Below, in pieces: positions 1 through 6,961 of a DNA stretch of 11,369 nucleotides (positions are counted from its first letter, which is position 1; every line of letters begins with the position of its first letter). A program made the translations under genes and the position numbers. The notes under the pieces were generated by a model that searched no databases, was not told the origin of the DNA, and worked only from the letters and a program-made list of their open reading frames with translations. Source of the stretch: an uncultured Fidelibacterota bacterium (lineage in GTDB: Bacteria; Fidelibacterota; Marinisomatia; Marinisomatales; UBA8229); assembly GCA_913054425.1 (NCBI GenBank), contig CAJXJG010000041.1:1-11369 (forward strand), in the 5' to 3' direction.

Positions 1-7
1 GCATTTT

Positions 8-1285
8 TCATTTTTTAGTCATTATTTCATCGAGTTTTTTGACCAATTCATCAGCATTTTCTTTATTGAACACCATGGGTGGCTTGATCTTGATAACATT
101 ATGGTCCGGACCGTCTGTACTTAATAAAAGCCCTTTATCTTTCATTTGATTTACCATTGTTCGTGCTTCTGCAGCTGCAGGAGCATCATCTTTGATTAAC
201 TCGATTCCAATAAAAAGTCCCCGACCCCGGACTTCTCCAATTAGATTGTGTTGCATCTGCAGTTTTTTTAGTCGCTCCAAAAGATAGCTGCCCACTGCCA
301 AAGCATTTTCCTGTAGATCTTCTTCTTTGATCACATTGAGAACAGCTTGTCCTACAGCGCAGGAGACAGGATTGCCGCCAAAGGAATTGAAATATTCCAT
401 GCCGTTATTGAATGATTCAGCCATCTCTCGCGTCGTCACCACCGCAGATAAGGGATGACCATTACCCATGGATTTACCCATAGTCACAATATCCGGGATA
501 GTACCTTCACTCTCAAAACCCCAGAAGTGCGAACCCATTCTGCCAAAACCTATTTGGATTTCATCAGCAATGCACACCCCACCGGCATTTTTGACTTTGG
601 CGAACGATTCTTTCAGAAATCCTTTTGGCAGGAGCAGTTGACCGCCGCAGCCCATCAATGCTTCAACAATGAATGCGGAAACGTTTTTTCCGGTACTTTG
701 GATTTCTGCAATTGCATTTTGGACCTCTTGCACATATTGCTCACTCCACTCCGCGCCTTTATACTTTCCACGGTAGGGGCCAGGTATGGATATAACATGA
801 ACATGATCAGGGGTTCCGCTGCCGCCGGGACCATTATGCTTGTAGGGACTAATCTCAATCAGCGACGAAAGATTACCGTGATAAGCTCCCTTCAGAACGA
901 TCGTTTCCTTGCTGTTCGTAAAATTGCGAGCCATAAGCAGAGCAAGATCATTGGCTTCGCTTCCGGAATTTGTGAAAAAACACACATCCAAACCATCCGG
1001 CATTGTTGCAGTAAGTTCCTTGGCATAATTGACAATGGTCTCATCGAGATAGCGCGTATTCGTATTCAGTTTTTTATATTGCTGTTGTGCTGCTTCGACT
1101 ACTTTTGGATGACAATGTCCCACATGTTGAATATTATTCACACAATCCAAATAACGATTCCCTTTTGCATCAAAAAGATATTGTGCTTCGCCGCGGACAA
1201 TATGCAGCGGTTCATCATAAGATACGCTCAAGGAAGGTCCCAGGTGTTTACCACGCAGGTCTAATATCTCTTTATGATTCAGCAT
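8..1285 (-). CDS. Class III PLP enzyme, AGXT2L-type ammoniophospholyase (5-phosphohydroxylysine / phosphoethanolamine phospho-lyase-like)
   Basis: This complete 425-residue protein has aminotransferase class III (fold type I) architecture. Visible motifs are GSEAN at 108-112 (cofactor phosphate region), ADEIQIGFGR at 240-249 with D241 expected to pair with the pyridine nitrogen, and MGKSMGNGHP at 269-278 with K271 as the Schiff-base lysine. Stretches such as NTNTRYL, SLIEISPYK, YRGKYK, GMEYFNSFGGNPVSCAVG and KIKPPM resemble, from memory, human AGXT2L1/AGXT2L2 (ETNPPL/PHYKPL) more than ordinary omega-transaminases. Those enzymes are cytosolic lyases that convert a phosphorylated amino-alcohol to an aldehyde, ammonia and phosphate instead of transferring the amino group. 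The start lies inside the 3' end of the upstream kinase gene (14-bp overlap), so translation is probably coupled. The kinase neighbour supports a lyase role. The exact substrate cannot be read from sequence, and a true aminotransferase remains possible. Confidence 0.88.
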   Translation of the reverse strand: MLNHKEILDLRGKHLGPSLSVSYDEPLHIVRGEAQYLFDAKGNRYLDCVNNIQHVGHCHPKVVEAAQQQYKKLNTNTRYLDETIVNYAKELTATMPDGLDVCFFTNSGSEANDLALLMARNFTNSKETIVLKGAYHGNLSSLIEISPYKHNGPGGSGTPDHVHVISIPGPYRGKYKGAEWSEQYVQEVQNAIAEIQSTGKNVSAFIVEALMGCGGQLLLPKGFLKESFAKVKNAGGVCIADEIQIGFGRMGSHFWGFESEGTIPDIVTMGKSMGNGHPLSAVVTTREMAESFNNGMEYFNSFGGNPVSCAVGQAVLNVIKEEDLQENALAVGSYLLERLKKLQMQHNLIGEVRGRGLFIGIELIKDDAPAAAEARTMVNQMKDKGLLLSTDGPDHNVIKIKPPMVFNKENADELVKKLDEIMTKK

Positions 1286-2264
1286 ATACCACTAATTTAT
1301 CCGACCACTTTTTCAGGTCTTCATGTTGCATTTTCTTCAAGAAATCCCAAGCTTGATCTTCAGTAACAGAAATGTATTTATTATCCGGGAATAATTGTTT
1401 TCGATAGGCTGCCATGGTTACGGTGATACACGAGCGCATACAAACCAAATAAATTACAGACAGCAATTCATCATGAGTCAAAGGGAATTTCTCATGAAAA
1501 CCTTTTAATACTTGAGCAATAGCCTCCAATGGATCATCTTTTTCCAAAGCGACATAAGCCATGCACACAGCCGGTTCACAGGCAATAAATGTATAAATCA
1601 TATCGCCAAAATCAATTATTCCATTGATTTTTCCATTTTCATTCACCAGCACATTATGGTCGTTGCCATCATTATGGATCAGGACTTTCCTCAATTTCGA
1701 TACAATTGGTAAAACGTTCTGCTCGTACTGATTAATAAAATTATCAACAATTCCCTTTTTTGAATTAAGAAAATGTTTGTGCTCTTTGATAAAATCAACA
1801 TTAGCAACATCCCATGGAAAATCGCGATGTCCTGCAGGATGATCAAAACCATTCATGGCGGTTCTTAATCTTCCAAGAAATGACCCCAATTCATAAAGAA
1901 GATCGTTATGATGATCCACATTCATTAAAAATTGTCCCGGTAAGTAATCTACTAGTCTGATAAAAAAAGATGTACCTTCATATTCAATCGTTTTGACCTC
2001 TTTAAAGGCTAATGGCACTTGCAGTGACGGATCATGGTCTTTAATGTATTGCATACATGCATTTTGCATCTCCAGCACAGCCCTGTCTTCATCAGGATTG
2101 GATATCTTCAACACATATTTTTTTTTATCGGTTGCACAAAGAAAGTTCTGATCCCGTTCACTGTTAAGAACTGTTATTTGGACTATAAATCCATAATGAT
2201 CTTCGACCAATTTAATTATATCCTCTAATGAATAATTGGGTGGTGGTGAATTAAATACTGACAT
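1272..2264 (-). CDS. APH/choline-kinase-fold phosphotransferase, hydroxylysine-kinase-like
   Basis: This complete 330-residue cytosolic kinase of the aminoglycoside phosphotransferase / hydroxylysine kinase type is first in the minus-strand operon. Visible motifs are a likely ATP-contacting lysine at K53 (YVLKI), the catalytic loop HNDGNDHN at 197-204 (D199 as base, N204 for metal), and IIDFGD at 216-221, the DFG-equivalent metal-binding motif. Length is normal for the family. It overlaps the downstream AGXT2L-like lyase gene by 14 bp. In animals hydroxylysine kinase makes 5-phosphohydroxylysine, the substrate of PHYKPL, and bacterial proteins fusing the two activities are known. The adjacent pair therefore suggests a kinase that phosphorylates a hydroxyl-bearing amine for the lyase. 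Substrate choice (hydroxylysine, ethanolamine or another amino-alcohol) is inference. No convincing Shine-Dalgarno precedes the ATG, and this start sits in one arm of an inverted repeat. A homoserine- or choline-kinase-like role is a less likely alternative. Confidence 0.8.
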   Translation of the reverse strand: MSVFNSPPPNYSLEDIIKLVEDHYGFIVQITVLNSERDQNFLCATDKKKYVLKISNPDEDRAVLEMQNACMQYIKDHDPSLQVPLAFKEVKTIEYEGTSFFIRLVDYLPGQFLMNVDHHNDLLYELGSFLGRLRTAMNGFDHPAGHRDFPWDVANVDFIKEHKHFLNSKKGIVDNFINQYEQNVLPIVSKLRKVLIHNDGNDHNVLVNENGKINGIIDFGDMIYTFIACEPAVCMAYVALEKDDPLEAIAQVLKGFHEKFPLTHDELLSVIYLVCMRSCITVTMAAYRKQLFPDNKYISVTEDQAWDFLKKMQHEDLKKWSDKLVVYAES

Positions 2265-2395
2265 AAGTAGGATAAAAAGTTACGTTGTAAATATGTCATG
2301 TTTAATTTGAATTATTATATAATGCAAGATTTGCAAAAGTATTTTCAGTCTAATTGCACCTTCTATTAACAATTTATCCTACTTCAGTTATGTCA
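2259..2395. repeat. Imperfect inverted repeat flanking about 100 bp in front of the kinase gene
   Basis: AAGTAGGATAAA at 2265-2276 is exactly reverse-complementary to TTTATCCTACTT at 2373-2384. The complementarity resumes after a five-base insertion, so that TGACATAA at 2259-2266 matches TTATGTCA at 2388-2395 (the insertion lies at 2383-2387, depending on alignment). In total 18 bases pair, with one 5-nt bulge in the right arm. The left arm covers the kinase ATG (2262-2264). A third copy of TATGTCA lies inside at 2292-2298. In a minus-strand transcript that begins upstream of the right arm, the two arms could pair and bury the start codon. It could equally be the remnant of a duplicated leader or a small mobile element. 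Confidence 0.6.
2314..2319 (-). promoter_or_regulatory. Candidate -10 element for the kinase-lyase operon
   Basis: On the minus strand positions 2319-2314 read TATAAT, a perfect -10 hexamer about 50 bp before the kinase ATG. No good -35 sequence is present at 16-18 bp spacing, so the call rests on one hexamer in AT-rich DNA. A transcript from here would start near 2307 and would contain only the left arm of the surrounding inverted repeat. Confidence 0.3.
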
Positions 2396-2450
2396 TTATA
2401 CAATTTCGAAATTTCACTATTTAATAAAATTATCATAATTAACAAAATAG

Positions 2451-2479
2451 TTGACTTCTTTGTAATATCCTTTTAATTT
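2451..2479 (+). promoter_or_regulatory. Candidate promoter of the lipoprotein gene
   Basis: TTGACT at 2451-2456 matches five of six bases of a sigma-70 -35 box. At 17-bp spacing the sequence is TAATTT (2474-2479), a poor -10 (three of six). A Bacteroidota-type -7 motif (TAnnTTTG) is approximated by TAGTATTTG at 2483-2491, with one base too many. Either way transcription would begin at or just before the palindromic operator at 2491-2502, a position suited to repression by steric block. Confidence 0.35.
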
Positions 2480-2490
2480 CAATAGTATTT

Positions 2491-2502
2491 GCAAACGTTT
2501 GC
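2491..2502. promoter_or_regulatory. LacI-family operator (perfect 12-bp palindrome with central CpG)
   Basis: GCAAACGTTTGC is a perfect palindrome centred on a CpG step and lies 42 bp before the lipoprotein start codon. It equals the core of the E. coli PurR box and follows the general LacI-family operator pattern, in which the regulator's hinge-helix leucine wedges into the central CpG. A LacI-family regulator with a conserved hinge (ALAISL, L57) is encoded at 10290-11324 at the far end of the same co-directional cluster and is the natural candidate ligand-responsive repressor. I found no second full copy of the palindrome in the window. Confidence 0.72.
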
Positions 2503-2544
2503 GGTACAATTTGCTCATTAATTAAATAAAAATCAAGGATAGGA

Positions 2545-3765
2545 ATGAAAATCATGGATATTAAATACCTCAGAGTTTTAACTCTTATTTCATTATCTGC
2601 TATTGTAATCTTTTCTTGTGAGGAAGAAAAGGATGATCCAGTTGACACTGAAGTTCCCACTCCGGTTATCACTTCAATTAGTCCTGCTGAAGGGTATCCT
2701 GGTGAAGAAGTAATGATTATGGGTGAAAACTTTAACGCTGAAGCATCTTTGAATCTAATTGAAATTGATACTGCAGGTGTACCTCTCGCTTCCGTAACTC
2801 CTATGAGTGGTAACACAACTATGTTGATGTTCACTCGACCAAATGTCAGCGGTGTAGGTGTAACAATCAATGCCTCTCTACGGGTACGCAATGTTGAAGA
2901 TCCAGATGAAAAGGTCAGTGAAAGTGTAGCTATCAGTTTATTACCTGTTTTTGACATTATATATGTAAATGGCCTTCCCAAAACAAAGGGAGGTATTGCT
3001 TTCGATGCAGATGGGAACTTGTATGTACGCGGGCAAGATCCTGCAGATGTATACAAGATAACACCTGATGGAGAAGAAAGCTATTTTGGTCAAACAGTTT
3101 GGGGTGAAGGAGAAATGCATTTTGGTCCAGATGGTTACCTTTACGCTGCAGTTGTTTGGGGTGACTATGGTATAGTTCGAATCCCTCCAGGAGGAGGTGA
3201 TTATGAAAGTTGGATGCCAGACATATATGTTAATAACCCATTTGATTTCGATTGGGATAGTAATGGGAATATGTACATTGGAACAGCTGATGGAACTATT
3301 TACCGTCGACTAGCTAATACTGACAATGAGGTCGAATTATTGAAATCCTCTGGAGCATGGGGATCAACTATGCGTCTTTTTAATGACGAACTTTATTGGT
3401 ATACTAAGAATGATTCTGGTAGTAATGGTCTTTTTAAAGCACCAGTTCCTGCAGAAGGCGATACTATAACAGCTAGTTCGATCACGCAGATACTTGCTAG
3501 CGAAGACTATAACCCGTCAGGTTTGGCGATTGATGGTATGGGTAATACTTATTTGATGGTTGGCTGGGGTAATTCAACACTAACTCGAGTAACTCCTCAA
3601 GGCGCTGTCGAAAATGTATGGGAGCTTCCAACCGAAAATCCCAATAAGGCTGTATGGCATAACAATAAGTTATATATTGCAGCAGGAAATCAAGATAGTT
3701 CAGTATATGTATTGCACTTAGGTGAAGAATATGGTACGGGGGCTGTACCCCAAAATACGTGGTAA
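2545..3765 (+). CDS. Outer-membrane lipoprotein with IPT/TIG domain and six-bladed NHL/SMP-30-like beta-propeller
   Basis: This 406-residue protein has a type II signal peptide: hydrophobic segment about 10-24, lipobox IFS-C, lipid-modified C25. The run CEEEKDD that follows resembles the acidic lipoprotein export signal that directs Bacteroidota lipoproteins to the cell surface. Residues 39-132 form an IPT/TIG immunoglobulin-like domain (ITSISPAEGYPGEEVMIMGENF). Residues 140-392 carry six propeller-blade signatures near 150, 190, 236, 276, 327 and 370 (for example GIAFDADGNLYV, GLAIDGMGNTYL). TIG plus NHL lipoproteins are common beside SusC-type receptors and are presumed surface ligand binders. 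The likely start ATG at 2545 follows AAGGA at 2535-2539. An in-frame ATG at 2554 with AGGA at 2541-2544 is an equally usable start and would remove only three residues. An operator lies upstream and a strong terminator follows. The ligand is unknown, and no catalytic motif is evident. Confidence 0.85.
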   Translation: MKIMDIKYLRVLTLISLSAIVIFSCEEEKDDPVDTEVPTPVITSISPAEGYPGEEVMIMGENFNAEASLNLIEIDTAGVPLASVTPMSGNTTMLMFTRPNVSGVGVTINASLRVRNVEDPDEKVSESVAISLLPVFDIIYVNGLPKTKGGIAFDADGNLYVRGQDPADVYKITPDGEESYFGQTVWGEGEMHFGPDGYLYAAVVWGDYGIVRIPPGGGDYESWMPDIYVNNPFDFDWDSNGNMYIGTADGTIYRRLANTDNEVELLKSSGAWGSTMRLFNDELYWYTKNDSGSNGLFKAPVPAEGDTITASSITQILASEDYNPSGLAIDGMGNTYLMVGWGNSTLTRVTPQGAVENVWELPTENPNKAVWHNNKLYIAAGNQDSSVYVLHLGEEYGTGAVPQNTW

Positions 3766-3777
3766 AAGCCTTTAATT

Positions 3778-3813
3778 AAAAAACGCCCCTATAACATTAA
3801 GGGGCGTTTTTTT
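3778..3813 (+). terminator. Rho-independent terminator after the lipoprotein gene
   Basis: ACGCCCCT (3783-3790) pairs perfectly with AGGGGCGT (3800-3807) around a 9-nt loop, followed by a run of seven T (3807-3813). The stem can be extended by the A-run at 3778-3782, so the structure could also work on the opposite strand. It begins 12 bp after the lipoprotein stop codon and about 55 bp before the receptor gene, so the receptor either relies on read-through or has its own promoter. Confidence 0.93.
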
Positions 3814-3867
3814 AACCGCTACCAAGTTAGTAACCAAATTTTAATCCTCTCTAAAAAAGAAAAAGGC

Positions 3868-6800
3868 ATGCCAATTAGTACCACAAAATGCCATAAAAAA
3901 ATAAACTCAATTACAAATTTTTGGACGAGCTACATACTTATTGTCATTTGTCTACAAAATGTCATCTGGGCTGGAGTATCAGGAAAAATATATGGTAGGG
4001 TTACTGATAGGGATAATGGAGACCCGTTGCCTGGTGTCAATGTAATAGTTAATGGCACATCTCAAGGAGCTGCAACAGATGCAGATGGTGAATATTTTAT
4101 CTTAAATATACGACCCGGTAAATATTCTGTCACTGTATCAATGATTGGTTACCAAACTATCACTACCAAAGAAGTAATGGTCATCCCTGACCATACCGTT
4201 ATTCTTGATTATGAATTATCAACCAAAGTGCTTGAAGCATCAGAAGTTATTGTGATAGCAAAAAGAGAAGTTATTATAATGGATCGTTCTGCAAGTGAAG
4301 TTCATATTTTATCAGAGGATATTTATACTGTACCCAAAGTTCGTAATATTCGAGACTATCTCAATTTGGAAGCTGGCATTGAAAACGACTTTATTCGTGG
4401 AGGTGGATTGGACCAAATCTCATTGATGGTTGATGGAATATCATTTGTTGATAATCGATCGAATGAACCTGTTATGATGGTGAATATGAGTTCAATTGAT
4501 CAAATAAGTATAATTAAAGGTGGATTCAATGCGGAATATGGAAATATACGTTCTGGTTTAATTAACATTATAACAAAAGAGGGGTCACCTTCCAAATTCA
4601 CTGGATCTATTGATATTCAATACGATACTCCACAATTAAAGCATAATGGATATTCACTTTTTGATCCTATGAATTATTATCTAAGGTCATACTTAGAACC
4701 TGGAGTTATGTGGAGTGGCACCCAAAATGGTAGTTGGGATACTGATATGCAAGCAAACTACCCAGAATTTATAGGTTGGAATGCAGTATCAGCAAGTTTG
4801 TTATCAGATAATGACCCAACAAATGATATGACACCATCACAAGCTCGTGATCTTTTCTTATGGTATCACAGGGTAGAAGAAAGTGATGAATTAGGGCAAA
4901 AAGAAGGCCAATACGGTCACAAACCGGATTACAATGTAGATATTGGTTTTGGTGGGCCAATTCCTTTAATAGGAAAAATAATGGGGAACACCACCTTTTA
5001 TATCTCACATCATAACAAAAATGAAATGTTCGCTTTACCCACAGCCCGTGATTATTACCACGAATCAAATTCACATCTAAAGTTGACGATGCAACCCTCT
5101 AATAAGATAAAATTAAAAATTGAAGGTCTGTATGGTGAGATTAATACTCTTTCTGCAAGTCCAGAAGGTTCTGGAAACAACTGGTATCTAAATAGTGGAA
5201 CTGATATTTTCTTGAGCTACCTTGCCACCTCTGATGCCTATGCAGATGGTGGAGGTTCCGCACTCTATTGGCCTAATGCTCTTAACCCTTTTAACATTTA
5301 TCGATCCATGCTTGGTTTTTCCATTGATCATGTTCTGAGTCCCAATACATATTACAATTTCCGTATATCCAATGTAAATATTAAGAACGCTTGTTATGAC
5401 CCAGATTTTATCCGCGATACGACTGCAGTTAGATCGTTTGGAAATGTTTTTGTAGATGAAGCACCGTTTGGATTTTTAGTCGCTAGTAATTATACCCCAT
5501 CTGGTGACGGGATGGTTTTTGCTTCTTTAGGCGGTGTAACTAGAGATGAATCAGAAGTAAAATCATTAAATCTGAAATTTGATTTAACTAGTCAAATCAA
5601 CAAAATACATCAACTTAAAACTGGATTTGAATTTAATTACGATGATTTGAATACGTCTTACCAAAGTCAGTTTGACTACGCTCCTAAAAACAACTATGTT
5701 AATCAATATCGAGCTTATCCCATTAGAATGGGGGCCTATATTCAAGATAAAATAGAAATCAAAGGTCTTATTGCTAATCTGGGATTAAGAATGGATAGTA
5801 ACGCTCCTAATCAAGATTGGTATACTGTAGATTTATATTCGAAATATTTATCTCCACCCTTTAAAGATGAGTTTACACAATTAGCACCGACTGAACCTGC
5901 AAAGGGTCATCTAAAAATAAGCCCGAGAATGGGTGTTTCTCACCCTATTAGCAGCACAGCAAAATTATACTTCAACTATGGTCACTTTTATTCTATGCCT
6001 TCATCGATAGATATGTATCAGATAGGCTATGGAACAGCATATCAAGGCATAGATTTTCTTGGTAATCCTTCAGCTGAAATACCAAAAACAATTGCCTACG
6101 AATTAGGCGTGGAATACAATGTATCTGATATGATCCTTATACATGCATCAGGTTATTACAAAGATGTTTCTGATCAAATCGCTTACGTTGGATATACTAG
6201 CATTGATGGTAGCGTAAACTATACTACTATAAAAAATAGCAATTATGAAGATATTCGTGGATTCGAAATCAGAGTTCAGAAGAGATATGGACGCTGGTTC
6301 ACCGGTTGGATAAACTACAATTATATCGTACAAACATGGGGATATTTTGGGCGGGATCAATATTACGAAAATCCTCGAGACCAGTTGCGTTATGGATATC
6401 AAAACCCCAAACAGGAAAAACCATTGGCAAGACCTTTCCTCAGAGCAAATCTGGTTTTACACACGCCGAAAGCTTGGGGACCAAAATTATTAGGTACTCA
6501 TCCATTAGACCAATGGCAAATAAATCTTCTCATTGGTTGGAAAGCTGGAGATTACATTACTTGGGATCCTCTAGATACCTATGAACTACAAGATAATCTT
6601 CAATGGAAAAATGATTTCTCGGCTGACTTACGTATGGGGAAAAAAATTTCAACTAATAAACTTGATCTAATGGTTTTTGTTGATATTAATAATGTTTTTG
6701 ATCTGCAATATATTGCCATGCAAGGATTTGATGGTGGTGACGATTGGCGAAACTATTTAGAATCTTTGCATTTGCCCATGTACAATGATGAACAATATGT

Positions 6801-6942
6801 TGCTGCAGGATACACTGTTGGTAAGGATAAAGTTGGTGATGTATACAGTGATGATAAACCACATATAAATATGCCAGATAGAGGATTTCTTACCTTTTTG
6901 AACCCTAGAAGTATTACTCTTGGCATAAGAATTAATTTTTAA
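3868..6942 (+). CDS. TonB-dependent outer-membrane receptor with N-terminal carboxypeptidase-regulatory-like domain
   Basis: This complete 1024-residue protein has a basic n-region and hydrophobic stretch at about 19-35, with likely signal peptidase I cleavage after VIWA. A CarboxypepD_reg-like beta-sandwich spans about 40-118 (GRVTDRDNGDPLPGVNVIVNGT, then YSVTVSMIGYQ). A TonB-box-like SEVIVIAKR lies at 125-133. The plug domain occupies about 140-237, with RGGGLDQISLMVDGI (177-191) and IIKGGFNAEYGNIRSGLINIITKEG. The remainder is a 22-strand barrel ending in GIRINF, with the terminal phenylalanine typical of outer-membrane proteins. It would import an unknown ligand using TonB-ExbBD energy. 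The N-terminal extension is SusC-like, but no SusD gene follows. Instead the next gene encodes a T9SS-type cargo protein 19 bp downstream. No good Shine-Dalgarno precedes the ATG. In the 54 bp between the terminator and the ATG I see no clear promoter. Confidence 0.93.
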   Translation: MPISTTKCHKKINSITNFWTSYILIVICLQNVIWAGVSGKIYGRVTDRDNGDPLPGVNVIVNGTSQGAATDADGEYFILNIRPGKYSVTVSMIGYQTITTKEVMVIPDHTVILDYELSTKVLEASEVIVIAKREVIIMDRSASEVHILSEDIYTVPKVRNIRDYLNLEAGIENDFIRGGGLDQISLMVDGISFVDNRSNEPVMMVNMSSIDQISIIKGGFNAEYGNIRSGLINIITKEGSPSKFTGSIDIQYDTPQLKHNGYSLFDPMNYYLRSYLEPGVMWSGTQNGSWDTDMQANYPEFIGWNAVSASLLSDNDPTNDMTPSQARDLFLWYHRVEESDELGQKEGQYGHKPDYNVDIGFGGPIPLIGKIMGNTTFYISHHNKNEMFALPTARDYYHESNSHLKLTMQPSNKIKLKIEGLYGEINTLSASPEGSGNNWYLNSGTDIFLSYLATSDAYADGGGSALYWPNALNPFNIYRSMLGFSIDHVLSPNTYYNFRISNVNIKNACYDPDFIRDTTAVRSFGNVFVDEAPFGFLVASNYTPSGDGMVFASLGGVTRDESEVKSLNLKFDLTSQINKIHQLKTGFEFNYDDLNTSYQSQFDYAPKNNYVNQYRAYPIRMGAYIQDKIEIKGLIANLGLRMDSNAPNQDWYTVDLYSKYLSPPFKDEFTQLAPTEPAKGHLKISPRMGVSHPISSTAKLYFNYGHFYSMPSSIDMYQIGYGTAYQGIDFLGNPSAEIPKTIAYELGVEYNVSDMILIHASGYYKDVSDQIAYVGYTSIDGSVNYTTIKNSNYEDIRGFEIRVQKRYGRWFTGWINYNYIVQTWGYFGRDQYYENPRDQLRYGYQNPKQEKPLARPFLRANLVLHTPKAWGPKLLGTHPLDQWQINLLIGWKAGDYITWDPLDTYELQDNLQWKNDFSADLRMGKKISTNKLDLMVFVDINNVFDLQYIAMQGFDGGDDWRNYLESLHLPMYNDEQYVAAGYTVGKDKVGDVYSDDKPHINMPDRGFLTFLNPRSITLGIRINF

Positions 6943-6961
6943 TTAAACCAAAATTTCAAGA

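Noticed and set aside
455..1264. Plus-strand open frame of 269 codons opposite the PLP enzyme gene
   Set aside because: It lies wholly antisense to a protein with clear class III aminotransferase motifs, and its translation shows no recognisable domain or coherent signal.
2439..3056. Minus-strand open frame of 205 codons opposite the lipoprotein gene
   Set aside because: It is the shadow of a well-supported lipoprotein frame, rich in serine and threonine from antisense reading. It would also run through the operator and promoter region.
3733..3749. GGTAC ... GTACC inverted repeat at the end of the lipoprotein gene
   Set aside because: It is a 5-bp stem within coding sequence, close to a much stronger terminator. 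No role is supported.
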